A stretch of 64,000 nt of DNA from Streptococcus entericus DSM 14446 (GCF_000380025.1 NZ_KB904186.1:1-64000); one strand, 5' to 3'. Shown: positions 8,135 to 16,583, counted from the stretch's first letter. Program-made: numbers and translations. The notes: generated from the sequence alone by a model not told the origin.

Positions 8135-9026
8135 ACTCTTTCTCATTATATCCAAAGTCAGCGAGGTCAAGCTTCTTGTCGCGCCAGTTTTTCTTGACTT
8201 TGACCCAGGTTTCCAGGAAGACTTTGTCGCCTAGCATGAGTTCGATGTCACGGCGGGCAAGGGAGCCGATTTTTTTCAGCATGGCGCCACCTTTTCCGAT
8301 GACAATCCCTTTTTGGCTGTCCCGCTCGACCATGATGGTCGCTTGAATATGAACCTTGTCAGTCTCCTCATCTCGCTTCATGGACTCGATAACCACCGCT
8401 ACCGAATGCGGAATCTCCTCGCGGGTCAAATGCAAGACCTTCTCCCGAATCATCTCCGACACCAAGAACCGCTCGGGATGGTCGGTAATCTGATCTTCTG
8501 GGAAATACTGGAAGCCCTCTTCCAGATTGTCCTTGAGAATCTCCATCAGGCGATTAACATTGTTCCCTTGAGTGGCTGAAATCGGCACAATTTCCTTGAA
8601 GTCCATCTGACTCCTGAAGTCATCAATCTGCTCCAAGAGCTGGTCAGGGTGCACCTTGTCAATCTTATTAATGACCAAAATAACAGGGATATTGGCCTTT
8701 TTCAAGCGCTCGATAATCATATCATCGCCCTTGCCTCGCTTCTCATCAGCAGGTACCATAAAGAGCACCGTCTCCACCTCACGCAGGGTCGAGTAGGCCG
8801 CATCTACCATAAAATCCCCCAGAGCCGTCTTGGGCTTATGAATCCCTGGCGTGTCAATAAAGACGATTTGCTCCGTCTCAGTCGTATAAATCCCCATGAT
8901 TTTATTGCGGGTCGTCTGAGCCTTATCGCTCATGATGGCAATTTTTTGTCCCATCACATAATTCAAAAACGTTGATTTGCCGACGTTTGGTCGACCTAAA
9001 ATAGCTACAAAACCTGATTTAAACAT
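8130..9026 (-). CDS. era: GTPase Era
   Basis: Era is an essential GTPase that binds 16S rRNA and helps 30S maturation. The 298-residue product has G1 GRPNVGKST near 11-19, G3 DTPG near 59, G4 NKID near 120, and a C-terminal KH domain ([12 protein letters not shown] near 240-255). In streptococci era normally follows ybeY and dgkA directly. Here dgkA lies about 12.9 kb away, separated by the acyl-CoA island. No Shine-Dalgarno sequence is evident before the ATG (CTTTGTATCTTAAGTT), so translation may depend on the upstream NUDIX gene or be weak. Confidence 0.97.
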   Translation of the reverse strand: MFKSGFVAILGRPNVGKSTFLNYVMGQKIAIMSDKAQTTRNKIMGIYTTETEQIVFIDTPGIHKPKTALGDFMVDAAYSTLREVETVLFMVPADEKRGKGDDMIIERLKKANIPVILVINKIDKVHPDQLLEQIDDFRSQMDFKEIVPISATQGNNVNRLMEILKDNLEEGFQYFPEDQITDHPERFLVSEMIREKVLHLTREEIPHSVAVVIESMKRDEETDKVHIQATIMVERDSQKGIVIGKGGAMLKKIGSLARRDIELMLGDKVFLETWVKVKKNWRDKKLDLADFGYNEKEY

Positions 9027-9179
9027 AACTTAAGATACAAAGGACGTCAAAAGCAAAGTCAAAATAGGGAATGACCCGAAAATCCTGATTGTCGAGGTCG
9101 TTCATCTTTTTGACACAGCTTTTAGTCCGTGTTCAGTTGGAACACAAACCCGTCCCACTCCTTTCATTTTCTATTACTT

Positions 9180-9656
9180 TTAGTGTCCCATGGCAAAGCT
9201 GCCAGACACATATTCTTCAATCATCAAACGGTGGCTGTCAAAAGCCAATGCCAACTGGTCAATCTCCTCTTTTGTGAAAAAACGTAATTCTAGGCTTTCA
9301 TCATCACGGTGAGCGCTAATGTCATAGCTCTCTTCTGCTACCATTTCATAGATAAAGGTGATGGACTGGCAAATATCACCGTTGAGATAATGATGCTCGC
9401 TGTTTGTATAAACGTTAAGCAAACGTTTGGCAGTCACCTTAATGCCTGTCTCCTCAGCAAACTCACGAATGGCTGTTTCCAGAGAACTTTCACCGAGTTC
9501 CATAGCACCGCCTGGTAGACCCCATTTGCCAAAATCCCCACGTTTTTGCAGTAAAATCCTACCAGCATCATCGGTCAAAATCCCACCAGCAAAGGTCAGC
9601 ATAATCTTGTCATGTCCAACTTTTGAGCGGATATAAGAAATATAATCTTGCGTCAT
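9180..9656 (-). CDS. NUDIX hydrolase, intact copy
   Basis: The 158-residue protein contains a NUDIX box starting GGAMELGESSLETAIREFAEE (near 50-70), which binds metal and cleaves nucleoside diphosphates linked to another moiety. The substrate is unknown; a MutT-like or ADP-ribose-type activity is possible. Its first 53 or so residues and upstream DNA are about 95% identical in DNA to a second copy 12.3 kb away, while the remainder diverges strongly. This copy adjoins era and retains the full C-terminus (MIEEYVSGSFAMGH). Confidence 0.85.
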   Translation of the reverse strand: MTQDYISYIRSKVGHDKIMLTFAGGILTDDAGRILLQKRGDFGKWGLPGGAMELGESSLETAIREFAEETGIKVTAKRLLNVYTNSEHHYLNGDICQSITFIYEMVAEESYDISAHRDDESLELRFFTKEEIDQLALAFDSHRLMIEEYVSGSFAMGH

Positions 9657-9709
9657 AATGGTCCTTTCTCAGGAGAACAAAGCCCATAACTTGGGCAAAA
9701 AGATAATGA
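9496..9709. repeat. Direct repeat copy A bounding the acyl-CoA island
   Basis: These 214 bp match 21805-22018 with about 10 differences, in the same orientation at a 12,309-bp offset. The repeat spans the 5' part of the NUDIX gene and the last 13 codons plus stop of dgkA. Similarity stops abruptly at 9710, where a foreign NUDIX fragment begins. Confidence 0.9.
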
Positions 9710-9809
9710 TACCGACGATCAGGGCTTCTGATTTGCATGACAAATTGCCCCTGATCATTTTCGACTAGGCACATGTTGGTTAATATGACTTGGGATGGAC
9801 GAGCCATAG
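9669..9809 (-). pseudogene. Fusion scar: MutT/MutX-like N-terminal fragment joined to a dgkA 3' end
   Basis: The frame opening at 9807 encodes MARPSQVILTNMCLVENDQG and then VMQIRSPDRR, the typical start of a MutT/MutX-like 8-oxo-dGTP diphosphatase. The homology ends at about 9711, exactly where the copied dgkA tail begins ([10 protein letters not shown] in the dgkA frame, read here in another frame). It marks a recombination junction rather than a functional gene. Confidence 0.75.
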
Positions 9810-9888
9810 AGTTCTCTTTTTTATATCAATGATTCTAGAATTTACTGTTCTAATCGTTATTAACTGTTCCATTATACCAAAATTCATT

Positions 9889-9921
9889 TAAAAAGGCCAA
9901 AGAATCTTGTCTTTGGCCTTG
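9889..9921 (-). terminator. Terminator of the FabK/NPD-like gene
   Basis: A perfect 11-bp stem AAGGCCAAAGA / TCTTTGGCCTT with a 6-nt loop is followed on the minus strand by TTTTTAAA. Confidence 0.85.
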
Positions 9922-9960
9922 AAGGAGTGGCAAGAATAAGATTGTTATCAACAATCCATT

Positions 9961-10893
9961 TTAGATATCAATCGTTGTTTGTGATAAGACGTTTTTTGCT
10001 TCTGTGAACAAATCTTCGATAATGGCAGCACATGGTTTGATTTCTTTAATCAAGCCGGCAATTTGCCCGCTCATCATAGAACCATTAACTACATCCCCTT
10101 CGTAAACAGCTTTTGACAGCGAACCAAGCGTGATTTCTTCTAACTCTTCACGGTCTGCTCCATTACGCTCCAACTCGATATATTTTTCAGTCATTTCATT
10201 TCGAATACAACGAACTGGTGCTCCAGCAATGCGTCCTGTAACAGCAGTTGCGGTATCATTGGCATCCAAGACTGCTTGTTTATAGGCATCTGAAATAGGA
10301 CATTCTTGCGAAGCAAGGAAAATAGTTCCTAGTTGAACACCTTGAGCCCCGAGTGCAAACGCTGCTGCTACGCCTCTTCCATCTCCCATACCACCTGCTG
10401 CAATAACTGGTATATCGACAGAATCAACAATTTGTGGAATCATAGACATAGTGGTGCTTTCACCAATGTGTCCACCCGCTTCACAACCTTCAGCGACTAC
10501 AGCATCTGCTCCTAACTCCTGCATTTTTTGAGCGTGTTTGACACTGGCAACTACTGGAATAACTTTGATACCCGCTTCCTTTAGATAAGGCATGATGAAC
10601 TTAGGTGTTCCTGCACCAGTTGTCACAACAGGTACTTTTTCTTCAATAATCACCGTCACAATTTCTTCAATATTTTTCATCATGAGCATGATGTTAACAC
10701 CAAATGGTTTGTCGGTTAATTTTTTTAATTCTTGAATTTCATGGCGCAACTCTTCACCAGTCATACCACCAGAAGCAATAATCCCTAACCCACCGGCTTC
10801 TGATACTGCAGCGGCCAATTGGTAATGGGCAATCTGGGCCATTGCACCTTGAAAAATAGGATACTGGATCTTCAGCAATTGTGTAATCGACAT
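9961..10893 (-). CDS. FabK/NPD-family flavoprotein (enoyl reductase II or nitronate monooxygenase-like)
   Basis: The 310-residue TIM-barrel FMN protein begins ITQLLKIQYPIFQGAMAQIA and has EGCEAGGHIGE near 130-145, IAAGGMGDGRGVAAAFALGA near 170-190 and GTIFLASQE near 195. This group includes FabK enoyl-ACP reductase and nitronate monooxygenases; the two are hard to separate by sequence. Its position beside acyl-CoA genes suggests a role on enoyl or oxidised acyl intermediates, or as a second FabK. It is monocistronic, with a near-consensus promoter and a terminator, inside the acquired island. Confidence 0.75.
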   Translation of the reverse strand: MSITQLLKIQYPIFQGAMAQIAHYQLAAAVSEAGGLGIIASGGMTGEELRHEIQELKKLTDKPFGVNIMLMMKNIEEIVTVIIEEKVPVVTTGAGTPKFIMPYLKEAGIKVIPVVASVKHAQKMQELGADAVVAEGCEAGGHIGESTTMSMIPQIVDSVDIPVIAAGGMGDGRGVAAAFALGAQGVQLGTIFLASQECPISDAYKQAVLDANDTATAVTGRIAGAPVRCIRNEMTEKYIELERNGADREELEEITLGSLSKAVYEGDVVNGSMMSGQIAGLIKEIKPCAAIIEDLFTEAKNVLSQTTIDI

Positions 10894-10921
10894 AATAGTT
10901 AGTTCCTCCGTTTTTTAAACT

Positions 10922-10950
10922 ATGATAACGCTTTATTTATAGGAAGTCAA
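10922..10950 (-). promoter_or_regulatory. Promoter of the FabK/NPD-like gene with a partial cre
   Basis: TTGACT, a 17-nt spacer and TATCAT lie about 30 nt before the ATG. The sequence TGATAACGCTTTAT within it resembles half of a catabolite response element. Confidence 0.65.
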
Positions 10951-11020
10951 GGCTGATTTTTGCTAAAAATGGGAATATAGACAGGCTCATTTCAACAATA
11001 GTTGATCTTATCCACTTTAT

Positions 11021-11037
11021 TATAAGAAAAACTTATA
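11021..11037. promoter_or_regulatory. Dyad TATAAG-N5-CTTATA, putative LysR-type site
   Basis: A perfect inverted repeat TATAAG AAAAA CTTATA lies between the FabK/NPD-like gene and the MBL gene. Related dyads stand upstream of the two other operons of the island. Here it lies about 80 bp upstream of the best promoter, so its role is less certain than at the other two. Confidence 0.5.
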
Positions 11038-11081
11038 TTTCCATTATGAATTGTTATAGTTGAAATCGGCTCATGTTGAGT

Positions 11082-11117
11082 AAAACAAAAGCCGTCGATA
11101 GTAGTAACGGACTTTTG
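11082..11117 (-). terminator. Terminator of the lysR-acyl-CoA dehydrogenase-MBL operon
   Basis: AAAAGTCCGT pairs with ACGGCTTTT (one bulge) around an 11-nt loop, followed by GTTTTA on the minus strand. It sits 9 nt behind the MBL gene. Confidence 0.55.
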
Positions 11118-11125
11118 GAAATGAG

Positions 11126-12037
11126 TTATGACGCGTCTGTCACATCCAATCTTTTTTCTTGTTTTTCAGTCCAATCAACAATTGGTTTTCGGATGCGTTT
11201 GACACACTCTCTTACTTCCTGGCCAGTTTTATCAAATTGCAAGACTGCATAGAACTGGTCATGGTAAAAGAAGAACTTGTATCCATTGGCATAGGCTTCA
11301 TTAACCCATTTGGTTTTAGCAGCGATTGAATCCATAGGGTAATCATCCACCGCTGCAACCCACAGTGGATTGCGGTGAACATGGGTCAATACCAAGTCCG
11401 CCATATGGATCATGGTCTCTTCTCCCTGTTTCAAAAGGATGATGGAGTGACCGTTGCTGTGGCCACCTGTATGGTGCAATTCAATGCCAGGGACCACTTC
11501 CATTTCCTCTGAAAAGGTTTGAACTTGTGGCTGAATGGCCTCCCAATTCTCTTTAAGGTATGTTCCCCGTGTTCGTTTATTTGGATGACGTACCTCGTTC
11601 CACTCAATTTCCTGAATATAAATGGTGGCATTTGGAAACGTAGATACGATTTCACCATCTTTTAGCGAAGTTAAACCTCCAGCATGATCATTGTGCATAT
11701 GGGTCATCAAGACTACGTCGATGTCCTCAGGTCTTAGGTCAAGGGATGCTAAGCTTTCAAGAACACGATTTTCAGAGAGGACACCTAAATTCCGCCGTTG
11801 CTTCGCATCTAATTTTTCAGTTCCTAAACTGGCATCAATCAAGTACTGTTTTCCCTGATAGGAAATGAGGATCGGATCGGTTAGTTCCGCCATTAAACCA
11901 TCATCGGTTGTCGGATAAAATCGAGACCAGACTGCTTTTGGAACTGGTCCAAAAAGTGTCCCAGCATCTGTATATTTGTCGGCACCTCTTAACCACGTAA
12001 GCGTCATATCTCCAAATTGGTAAGTTTGTAATTCCAT
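11126..12037 (-). CDS. MBL-fold metallohydrolase, YtnP/quorum-quenching-lactonase-like
   Basis: The chosen 303-residue product starts MELQTYQFGDMTLTWLRG, with AAGGA 7 nt upstream; a longer frame would run into the preceding gene. It carries the metallo-beta-lactamase zinc motif HMHNDHAGG near residues 115-123, later metal ligands in HTGGHSNGHS near 190 and HMADL near 213. The YtnP/AHL-lactonase-like subgroup hydrolyses lactones. In this operon a hydrolase for an acyl-CoA, thioester or lactone entering the pathway is an inference. It is the last gene after lysR and acyl-CoA dehydrogenase 2. Confidence 0.8.
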   Translation of the reverse strand: MELQTYQFGDMTLTWLRGADKYTDAGTLFGPVPKAVWSRFYPTTDDGLMAELTDPILISYQGKQYLIDASLGTEKLDAKQRRNLGVLSENRVLESLASLDLRPEDIDVVLMTHMHNDHAGGLTSLKDGEIVSTFPNATIYIQEIEWNEVRHPNKRTRGTYLKENWEAIQPQVQTFSEEMEVVPGIELHHTGGHSNGHSIILLKQGEETMIHMADLVLTHVHRNPLWVAAVDDYPMDSIAAKTKWVNEAYANGYKFFFYHDQFYAVLQFDKTGQEVRECVKRIRKPIVDWTEKQEKRLDVTDAS

Positions 12038-12051
12038 AGACTCATCCTTTT

Positions 12052-13164
12052 CTAGTTCTCTAGCCAAATCTGAGCAATATTTCGTTTCAAACTATCTGCT
12101 GCACCTCCATAAAGCCCAATCACTTTGGCATCATGCACATAGCGTTCAATATCATTATCGGCAATAAAACTATAGGCTCCTGTGATCCGCACCACTTCAT
12201 CTGCTACTTCTTGAGCTGTTGAAGTGGTCAGTAATTTTAACATGGACACTCGACGATCATCCACCATACTCCCTCGGATATATTCATGGTAATAGGCTTT
12301 GCAGGCAGCTAATTTCATTTCTATCTCAGAAAATTTGAATTGGTTAACACTCACATCAATCGGTCGTCTACCAAATCCACGCTTCAACCTACTATAATCC
12401 AGCCCTTTTCGAAAGACCCCTTCAGCAATTCCTAGGGCTTGTGCACTGATTGCTAATCGCATTTTCACAATAACCTGAGCCAATACCTCGAGGGCGTCTA
12501 AGCGATTCCCTAGTAAGGAATCCTTGGCTAATTGGACACCGTCAAAAGTAACAGGAGCAATCGGCATTGCCTTAACACCATATTTTTCAATTGCTTTTCC
12601 CACAGTCACTCCCTCTTGATGAGAATGAACAATGAAAATACCAGTCCCTTCTTGACCCTCTAGGGTCTGTGTACGGGCAAAGACGAGCAGGAAATCAGCC
12701 AGACTAGCATTTGAAACCATGTGTTTTTGACCTGTCAAAATCCAACCTGTCTCTGTTTGGATAGCAAGTGTTTGAGGAAGTTCTTTTTTCAGACGAATAT
12801 CTTGTTCCGAAAAAGCAAAACCTCCAAGTATTTCACCAGAAACAAGACTTTCTAGATAGACTTCCTTTTGCTCCTCTGTTCCAAAATGCTCCAAGGTCCA
12901 AATAGCATAAATTCCTTGTGTCAATAAGATGCTTCCCAAAGAAGCGAATTCTTTAGAAATAATACGGATTGCTTCTAAAAAGGTCCGAAAAGAACGAGGT
13001 TGTGCATCTTTTGTAATTAAGCAATCAAATAAACGCAGATTTTTGCTTAAATAATGCCAGTGTTCCTGCGGAAAAGTTTGTGAATCATCAAATTCTCGCG
13101 CCTTTCCAGCAAGATGAGTATGTGTGTATTGAGATACTTCAGCAGTTAAATCTTCGTGAAACAA
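12052..13164 (-). CDS. Acyl-CoA dehydrogenase-family protein 2, catalytic base apparently missing
   Basis: The 370-residue protein has the acyl-CoA dehydrogenase fold: an N-terminal helical domain, the middle beta domain (FAFSEQD..TGQKHMVSNASLADFLLVFAR) and a C-terminal helical domain (LDYSRLKRGFGRRPI, FAD contact). In most family members the catalytic glutamate lies in a Y-E-G-T motif near the C-terminus. The aligned segment here is LYGGAADSLKR, with Gly instead of Glu. It may use another base, catalyse a different reaction, or be inactive. The start is a TTG, with AAAGG 8 nt upstream and the lysR stop just before it. No EtfAB genes are nearby. Confidence 0.8.
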   Translation of the reverse strand: MFHEDLTAEVSQYTHTHLAGKAREFDDSQTFPQEHWHYLSKNLRLFDCLITKDAQPRSFRTFLEAIRIISKEFASLGSILLTQGIYAIWTLEHFGTEEQKEVYLESLVSGEILGGFAFSEQDIRLKKELPQTLAIQTETGWILTGQKHMVSNASLADFLLVFARTQTLEGQEGTGIFIVHSHQEGVTVGKAIEKYGVKAMPIAPVTFDGVQLAKDSLLGNRLDALEVLAQVIVKMRLAISAQALGIAEGVFRKGLDYSRLKRGFGRRPIDVSVNQFKFSEIEMKLAACKAYYHEYIRGSMVDDRRVSMLKLLTTSTAQEVADEVVRITGAYSFIADNDIERYVHDAKVIGLYGGAADSLKRNIAQIWLEN

Positions 13165-13177
13165 GTGTCTGACCTTT

Positions 13178-14083
13178 CTAGTCTGATACAGGCATATAAA
13201 ACAGTTTTAGAAATTCTTCATAAACAAAGTTTTCAACATCATTTGCTCTTGTTTTATAGGGACGACAGAACCAAATATTAAAAGGAATAAAGTCCCTAAA
13301 ACGAACGACCTTAAAACGATCATAATCTAATAAATTCTCAATCGGAGCAGGCAAAATACTGATGATGTCTGTTTTATACGTTGATTCCACTAAGTAATCC
13401 CAACTAGATGATAAATGAGCTAATTTCGCATTGATTTTTTCTTTTTTTAATTTTTCCTCTACAAGGCCATAAGTTGTAAAGTTTTTTACAAAGGTTCCCA
13501 ATTGATAAGCTTCTAGATCTTTCCATTCTAACAAGTCTTTTTGCGCCAGTGGATGATGTTTATCCATAAAGGCTACATACTCATCCATCTGAATGATATG
13601 TTGTTCGTATTTTTTAGTATCAAGGCTAGTTGGCTCAATTAATAGAGCGTAGTTGAGTTCTTCTGCCAATAATTTTTGACGCAAATCCACTCCACCACTC
13701 TCAACAATTTGAATATCAATATGAGGATGTTTCAATAAGAAGTTTGGTAGGATATTTGAGAAATAAAACCGAAGAATCAGAGAAGGGAGCCCCAAACGAA
13801 TCGTTCCTTTTTGCTTGGCTGATTCACTTTGGATGGCATTTTGCATCTCTTCGTACTTGCTGATAATCTCTGTGGAATATCGATAAATCCGCTCTCCTGC
13901 TTCTGTTAATCCGTCCAAACGTCCATTTTTTCGATGAAATAGCTGAATATTCTCATTTTCTTCAAAATTTTTAACAAATTGACTCAGTGCTGATTGGCTA
14001 ATATGAATTTTCTTTGCTGCTAAGGAAAGATTACAGCTGCATTCGACAATATTCATAAAATAGTACATTTGAATAATATCCAT
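13178..14083 (-). CDS. LysR-family transcriptional regulator of the acyl-CoA island
   Basis: The 301-residue protein has an N-terminal winged helix-turn-helix (MDIIQMYYFMNIVEC..NLSLAAKKIHISQSALSQFVKNFE) and a substrate-binding-like effector domain from about residue 90 (GTIRLGLPSLILRF..). LysR proteins usually activate target operons when bound to a pathway metabolite, from a site centred near -65. It is transcribed with acyl-CoA dehydrogenase 2 and the MBL gene. The shared dyads upstream of the two catabolic operons are its likely targets. The effector could be an acyl-CoA or the imported acid. Confidence 0.9.
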   Translation of the reverse strand: MDIIQMYYFMNIVECSCNLSLAAKKIHISQSALSQFVKNFEENENIQLFHRKNGRLDGLTEAGERIYRYSTEIISKYEEMQNAIQSESAKQKGTIRLGLPSLILRFYFSNILPNFLLKHPHIDIQIVESGGVDLRQKLLAEELNYALLIEPTSLDTKKYEQHIIQMDEYVAFMDKHHPLAQKDLLEWKDLEAYQLGTFVKNFTTYGLVEEKLKKEKINAKLAHLSSSWDYLVESTYKTDIISILPAPIENLLDYDRFKVVRFRDFIPFNIWFCRPYKTRANDVENFVYEEFLKLFYMPVSD

Positions 14084-14123
14084 ATTGGCTGCTTCACCTT
14101 CCCTTAAAATATTTTACACAACT

Positions 14124-14165
14124 AGTATAACATAGAAGTAGTTAACTATTAAGTAGTTAACTATA
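14124..14165 (-). promoter_or_regulatory. lysR promoter with tandem 15-bp direct repeat
   Basis: An extended -10 (TGT TATACT, 14124-14129) is 17 nt from TTAATA. Two head-to-tail copies of AAGTAGTTAACTAT(T/A) occupy 14136-14165, across the spacer and -35. They differ from the ATAAG dyads and could be a repressor or autoregulatory site. Confidence 0.55.
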
Positions 14166-14193
14166 ACTAGTTAGAGATTCTGAATTTCAATTA

Positions 14194-14230
14194 ATAAGTT
14201 AGGAAACTGACCATCAGCTCCCTAACTTAT
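14194..14230 (-). terminator. Hairpin after the CoA-transferase operon
   Basis: ATAAGTTAGG and CCTAACTTAT form a perfect 10-bp stem just behind the stop codon. The following T tract on the minus strand is weak (TTAATTG). Confidence 0.5.
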
Positions 14231-14231
14231 A

Positions 14232-14885
14232 TTAAATCGGCATGGTGATGAGATTTTCAGATACAATCACATCTCCAGCAGTTTTTTCCAACACTTCCTC
14301 AACGGTCACGCCCGGTGCAAGTTCTTTTAACAAATATTTTCCATCTTGGAAATCAAATACTGCTAATTCTGTAATGACACGAGAGACGACTCCTTTAGCT
14401 GACAAAGGAAGAGTACATTCTTTTAAAATTTTAGAATTGCCATTCTTATCGACGTGCTGAATTGCTACAATCACACGTTTGGCACCAACGAGAAGATCCA
14501 TTGCTCCTCCCATACCTGGAGCAAACTTTCCTGGAATAATCCAGTTGGCAATACTAGCATCTTGGCTCACTTCCAAAGCTCCCAATACGGTTGCATCTAC
14601 ATGTCCACCACGAATAATGGCAAATGATGTTTGGATATCAAAGGTAGAGGCACCTGGCATTAGGGTAATGGGAGCACCACCTGAGTTTGCAAGATTGGGA
14701 TTGTAATTCTCTTTCGTTGGTGTCTCACCAAAACGAAGAGCACCGTTTTCAGCTTGCAGTATCACATTGACACCTTCTGGAATAAAATCTGCTGAATAGT
14801 TTGGAATTCCAAATCCCAAATTGACAACGTCCCCATCACGGAACTCTAAAGCGACACGACGTGCAATAACTTCTTTTGCGTTCAT
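14232..14885 (-). CDS. atoA: CoA transferase family I, subunit B (AtoA/ScoB type)
   Basis: The 217-residue beta subunit has the family start (AKEVIARRVALEFRDGDVVNLGFGIP), the active-site glutamate in the LQAENGALRFG segment near residues 43-53, and the GGHVDATVLGALEVS stretch near 113. With subunit A it moves CoA between acyl-CoA and a free carboxylate through a glutamyl-CoA intermediate. The substrate (acetoacetate, butyrate or another acid) cannot be told. It follows subunit A by 4 nt in the crotonase-AtoD-AtoA operon and is probably the entry step that activates the imported acid. Confidence 0.88.
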   Translation of the reverse strand: MNAKEVIARRVALEFRDGDVVNLGFGIPNYSADFIPEGVNVILQAENGALRFGETPTKENYNPNLANSGGAPITLMPGASTFDIQTSFAIIRGGHVDATVLGALEVSQDASIANWIIPGKFAPGMGGAMDLLVGAKRVIVAIQHVDKNGNSKILKECTLPLSAKGVVSRVITELAVFDFQDGKYLLKELAPGVTVEEVLEKTAGDVIVSENLITMPI

Positions 14886-14889
14886 CTTC

Positions 14890-15612
14890 TTACCTCACTG
14901 CTAATTTCTTTGTCTCAGTCCACAAATCACCCATCATCTTATGATGCTCGCTTGTAGAAAGACCTTGGACAATATAGTCTACCAAGATACCTGGAATATA
15001 GATATCATCAGGTGAGATGTCGCCTACTTCGACAATTTCATTCGTTTCTACAATCACTACATCTGCAGCGAGTGCCAATTGACGTGAAATATTCCGAGTT
15101 GTTCCATCGATGAATAAATTTCCGTATGCATCAGCTTTCGTAGCCTTTATAAGCGCTACGTTCAACTTGAGTGGATCATAAATGAGGTAATCACGGCCAT
15201 TCCGAGTAATCTTTTCTTGTGTTTCTTCAAGAATGGTTCCAACACCTGTTGGAGTAAGAACGGCCCCCAGCCCAGCTCCAGCAGCATGCAATCGCTCAAC
15301 AACTGTTCCCATTGGTGTAAATTCAACTTCCATGGCTTCTTCAAAGTAAGCACGTTGAGCAGCTGCAGATGTTCCCACGTGGGCTGCGATGTATTTTTTC
15401 ACTTGATAATTTTCACAGAGTCGACCTACTCCCACTTCTTTACCAGGGTGCGAGGTCACAACAGAGACCAGTGTTAAATCACCTGTGTTTTGTTTGACCA
15501 ATTCTTCAATTAATTCAAAGGGTTCCCCAACACCAAGAAAACCTGAAATTCCGACAACATCTCCTTGTTTGACTAAGCTAATTGCTTCTTGAACATCAAC
15601 AATCTTTGCCAT
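14890..15612 (-). CDS. atoD: CoA transferase family I, subunit A (AtoD/ScoA type)
   Basis: The 240-residue alpha subunit starts MAKIVDVQEAISLVKQGDVV and has the conserved glycine-rich segment GISGFLGVGEP near residues 22-32 and the glycine-rich LHAAGAGLGAVLTPTGVGT near 115. It pairs with the adjacent beta subunit to form the active transferase. The gene has a strong GGAGG site, follows crotonase by 13 nt and precedes subunit B by 4 nt, so the three are co-transcribed. Confidence 0.88.
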   Translation of the reverse strand: MAKIVDVQEAISLVKQGDVVGISGFLGVGEPFELIEELVKQNTGDLTLVSVVTSHPGKEVGVGRLCENYQVKKYIAAHVGTSAAAQRAYFEEAMEVEFTPMGTVVERLHAAGAGLGAVLTPTGVGTILEETQEKITRNGRDYLIYDPLKLNVALIKATKADAYGNLFIDGTTRNISRQLALAADVVIVETNEIVEVGDISPDDIYIPGILVDYIVQGLSTSEHHKMMGDLWTETKKLAVR

Positions 15613-15625
15613 GTCTTCTCCTCCC

Positions 15626-16405
15626 TTATTTCCGTTTAAATGCTGCTTTTCGTTTTTCTACAAAAGCTCCCATGCCCTCTACTTTGTCTTCTGTTGAGAA
15701 GAGGAGTGCTTCTGCTTCTGTTTCCAAACGAATGGCATTTTGAAGGGGAAGATCAATACCAACAGTGATCACATGTTTTGCTTTTTCAACCGCAAGCGGA
15801 GCATTCTTCATGATACTACGTGCAAGATTTTCAGCTTCTTCAAGAAGATTTTCAGCAGGGACCAAACGATTTAAAATGCCTAGTGCAACTGCTTCTTCTG
15901 CTTTCACATGGCGAGCTGTGAAAATTAATTCTTTTGCTTTGCTTGTTCCGATAAGGCGTGGCATGCGTTGCGTTCCAGCAAAACCAGGAATAATCCCTAA
16001 ACCAACTTCTGGGAAGCCAAGCAAGGTTTTCTCATGACCAAGACGAATATCTGTTGAGAGAGCTAACTCCATACCACCACCGAGCGCATAGCCATTTACA
16101 GCTGCAATCGTTGGTTGGCGAAGTTGTTCTAATTTAGAAAAGACGTCGTTCGCATAAGTCATATATTCAAAAGCTTCTGTTGGCGTCATTTTATCCATCT
16201 CTTTGATGTCAGCGCCTGCGACAAATGCTTTTTCTCCAGATCCTGTCACGATAACAACACGAATGTCATCATTTTCTTTTACATCATCCAGTACCTTATC
16301 CAAGTCTGATAATACTTGTGAACTAAGTGCGTTCAAGGCTTCTGGTCGATTGATTGTGATGTAACCAATTTGCTCCTTTACTTCCAGCAAGACAGTGTTA
16401 CTCAT
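15626..16405 (-). CDS. Enoyl-CoA hydratase (crotonase family)
   Basis: The 259-residue protein has the usual length for enoyl-CoA hydratase. It shows the oxyanion-hole segment AGADIKEM near 64 and ALGGGMELALSTDI near 105. Both catalytic glutamates are present: GGGME and GFPEVGLGIIPGFAGTQRM. The likely reaction is hydration of crotonyl-CoA (or another 2-enoyl-CoA) to the 3-hydroxyacyl-CoA. It is the first gene of its operon, behind a promoter with LysR-like dyad and cre, and links to the dehydrogenase and thiolase encoded by the next operon. Confidence 0.9.
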   Translation of the reverse strand: MSNTVLLEVKEQIGYITINRPEALNALSSQVLSDLDKVLDDVKENDDIRVVIVTGSGEKAFVAGADIKEMDKMTPTEAFEYMTYANDVFSKLEQLRQPTIAAVNGYALGGGMELALSTDIRLGHEKTLLGFPEVGLGIIPGFAGTQRMPRLIGTSKAKELIFTARHVKAEEAVALGILNRLVPAENLLEEAENLARSIMKNAPLAVEKAKHVITVGIDLPLQNAIRLETEAEALLFSTEDKVEGMGAFVEKRKAAFKRK

Positions 16406-16481
16406 AGTGTGTTCTCCTATTTTGAATTTTTAGCGAAGGTACCTAACGTCAACAAATGTACCTTACTTCACTTCTTCAAAA

Positions 16482-16496
16482 TGTAAAACGCTTACA
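16482..16496. promoter_or_regulatory. cre (CcpA site) at the crotonase operon start
   Basis: TGTAAAACGCTTACA fits the catabolite response element consensus. It covers the predicted transcription start just downstream of the -10, a position expected to give glucose repression. Confidence 0.75.
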
Positions 16497-16501
16497 ATAT
16501 T

Positions 16502-16530
16502 ATTGTACCAGCAACTTCAATTTTCGTCTA
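16502..16530 (-). promoter_or_regulatory. Promoter of crotonase-atoD-atoA
   Basis: TAGACG, 17-nt spacer and TGG-TACAAT (extended -10). The promoter is built like that of the second catabolic operon (TAGACT, 17 nt, TATGAT). Confidence 0.7.
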
Positions 16531-16550
16531 CTTAAATTAAATTAATAAAC

Positions 16551-16569
16551 CTATAAGCTAGACTTATAG
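16551..16569. promoter_or_regulatory. Dyad CTATAAG-N5-CTTATAG, putative LysR activator site
   Basis: A perfect 7-bp inverted repeat with a CTAGA centre. Its centre lies 30 nt upstream of the -35 element, the same distance as the matching dyad of the other operon, and near -65 as expected for LysR activation. Confidence 0.65.
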
Positions 16570-16583
16570 ATTAGTGCGATAGA

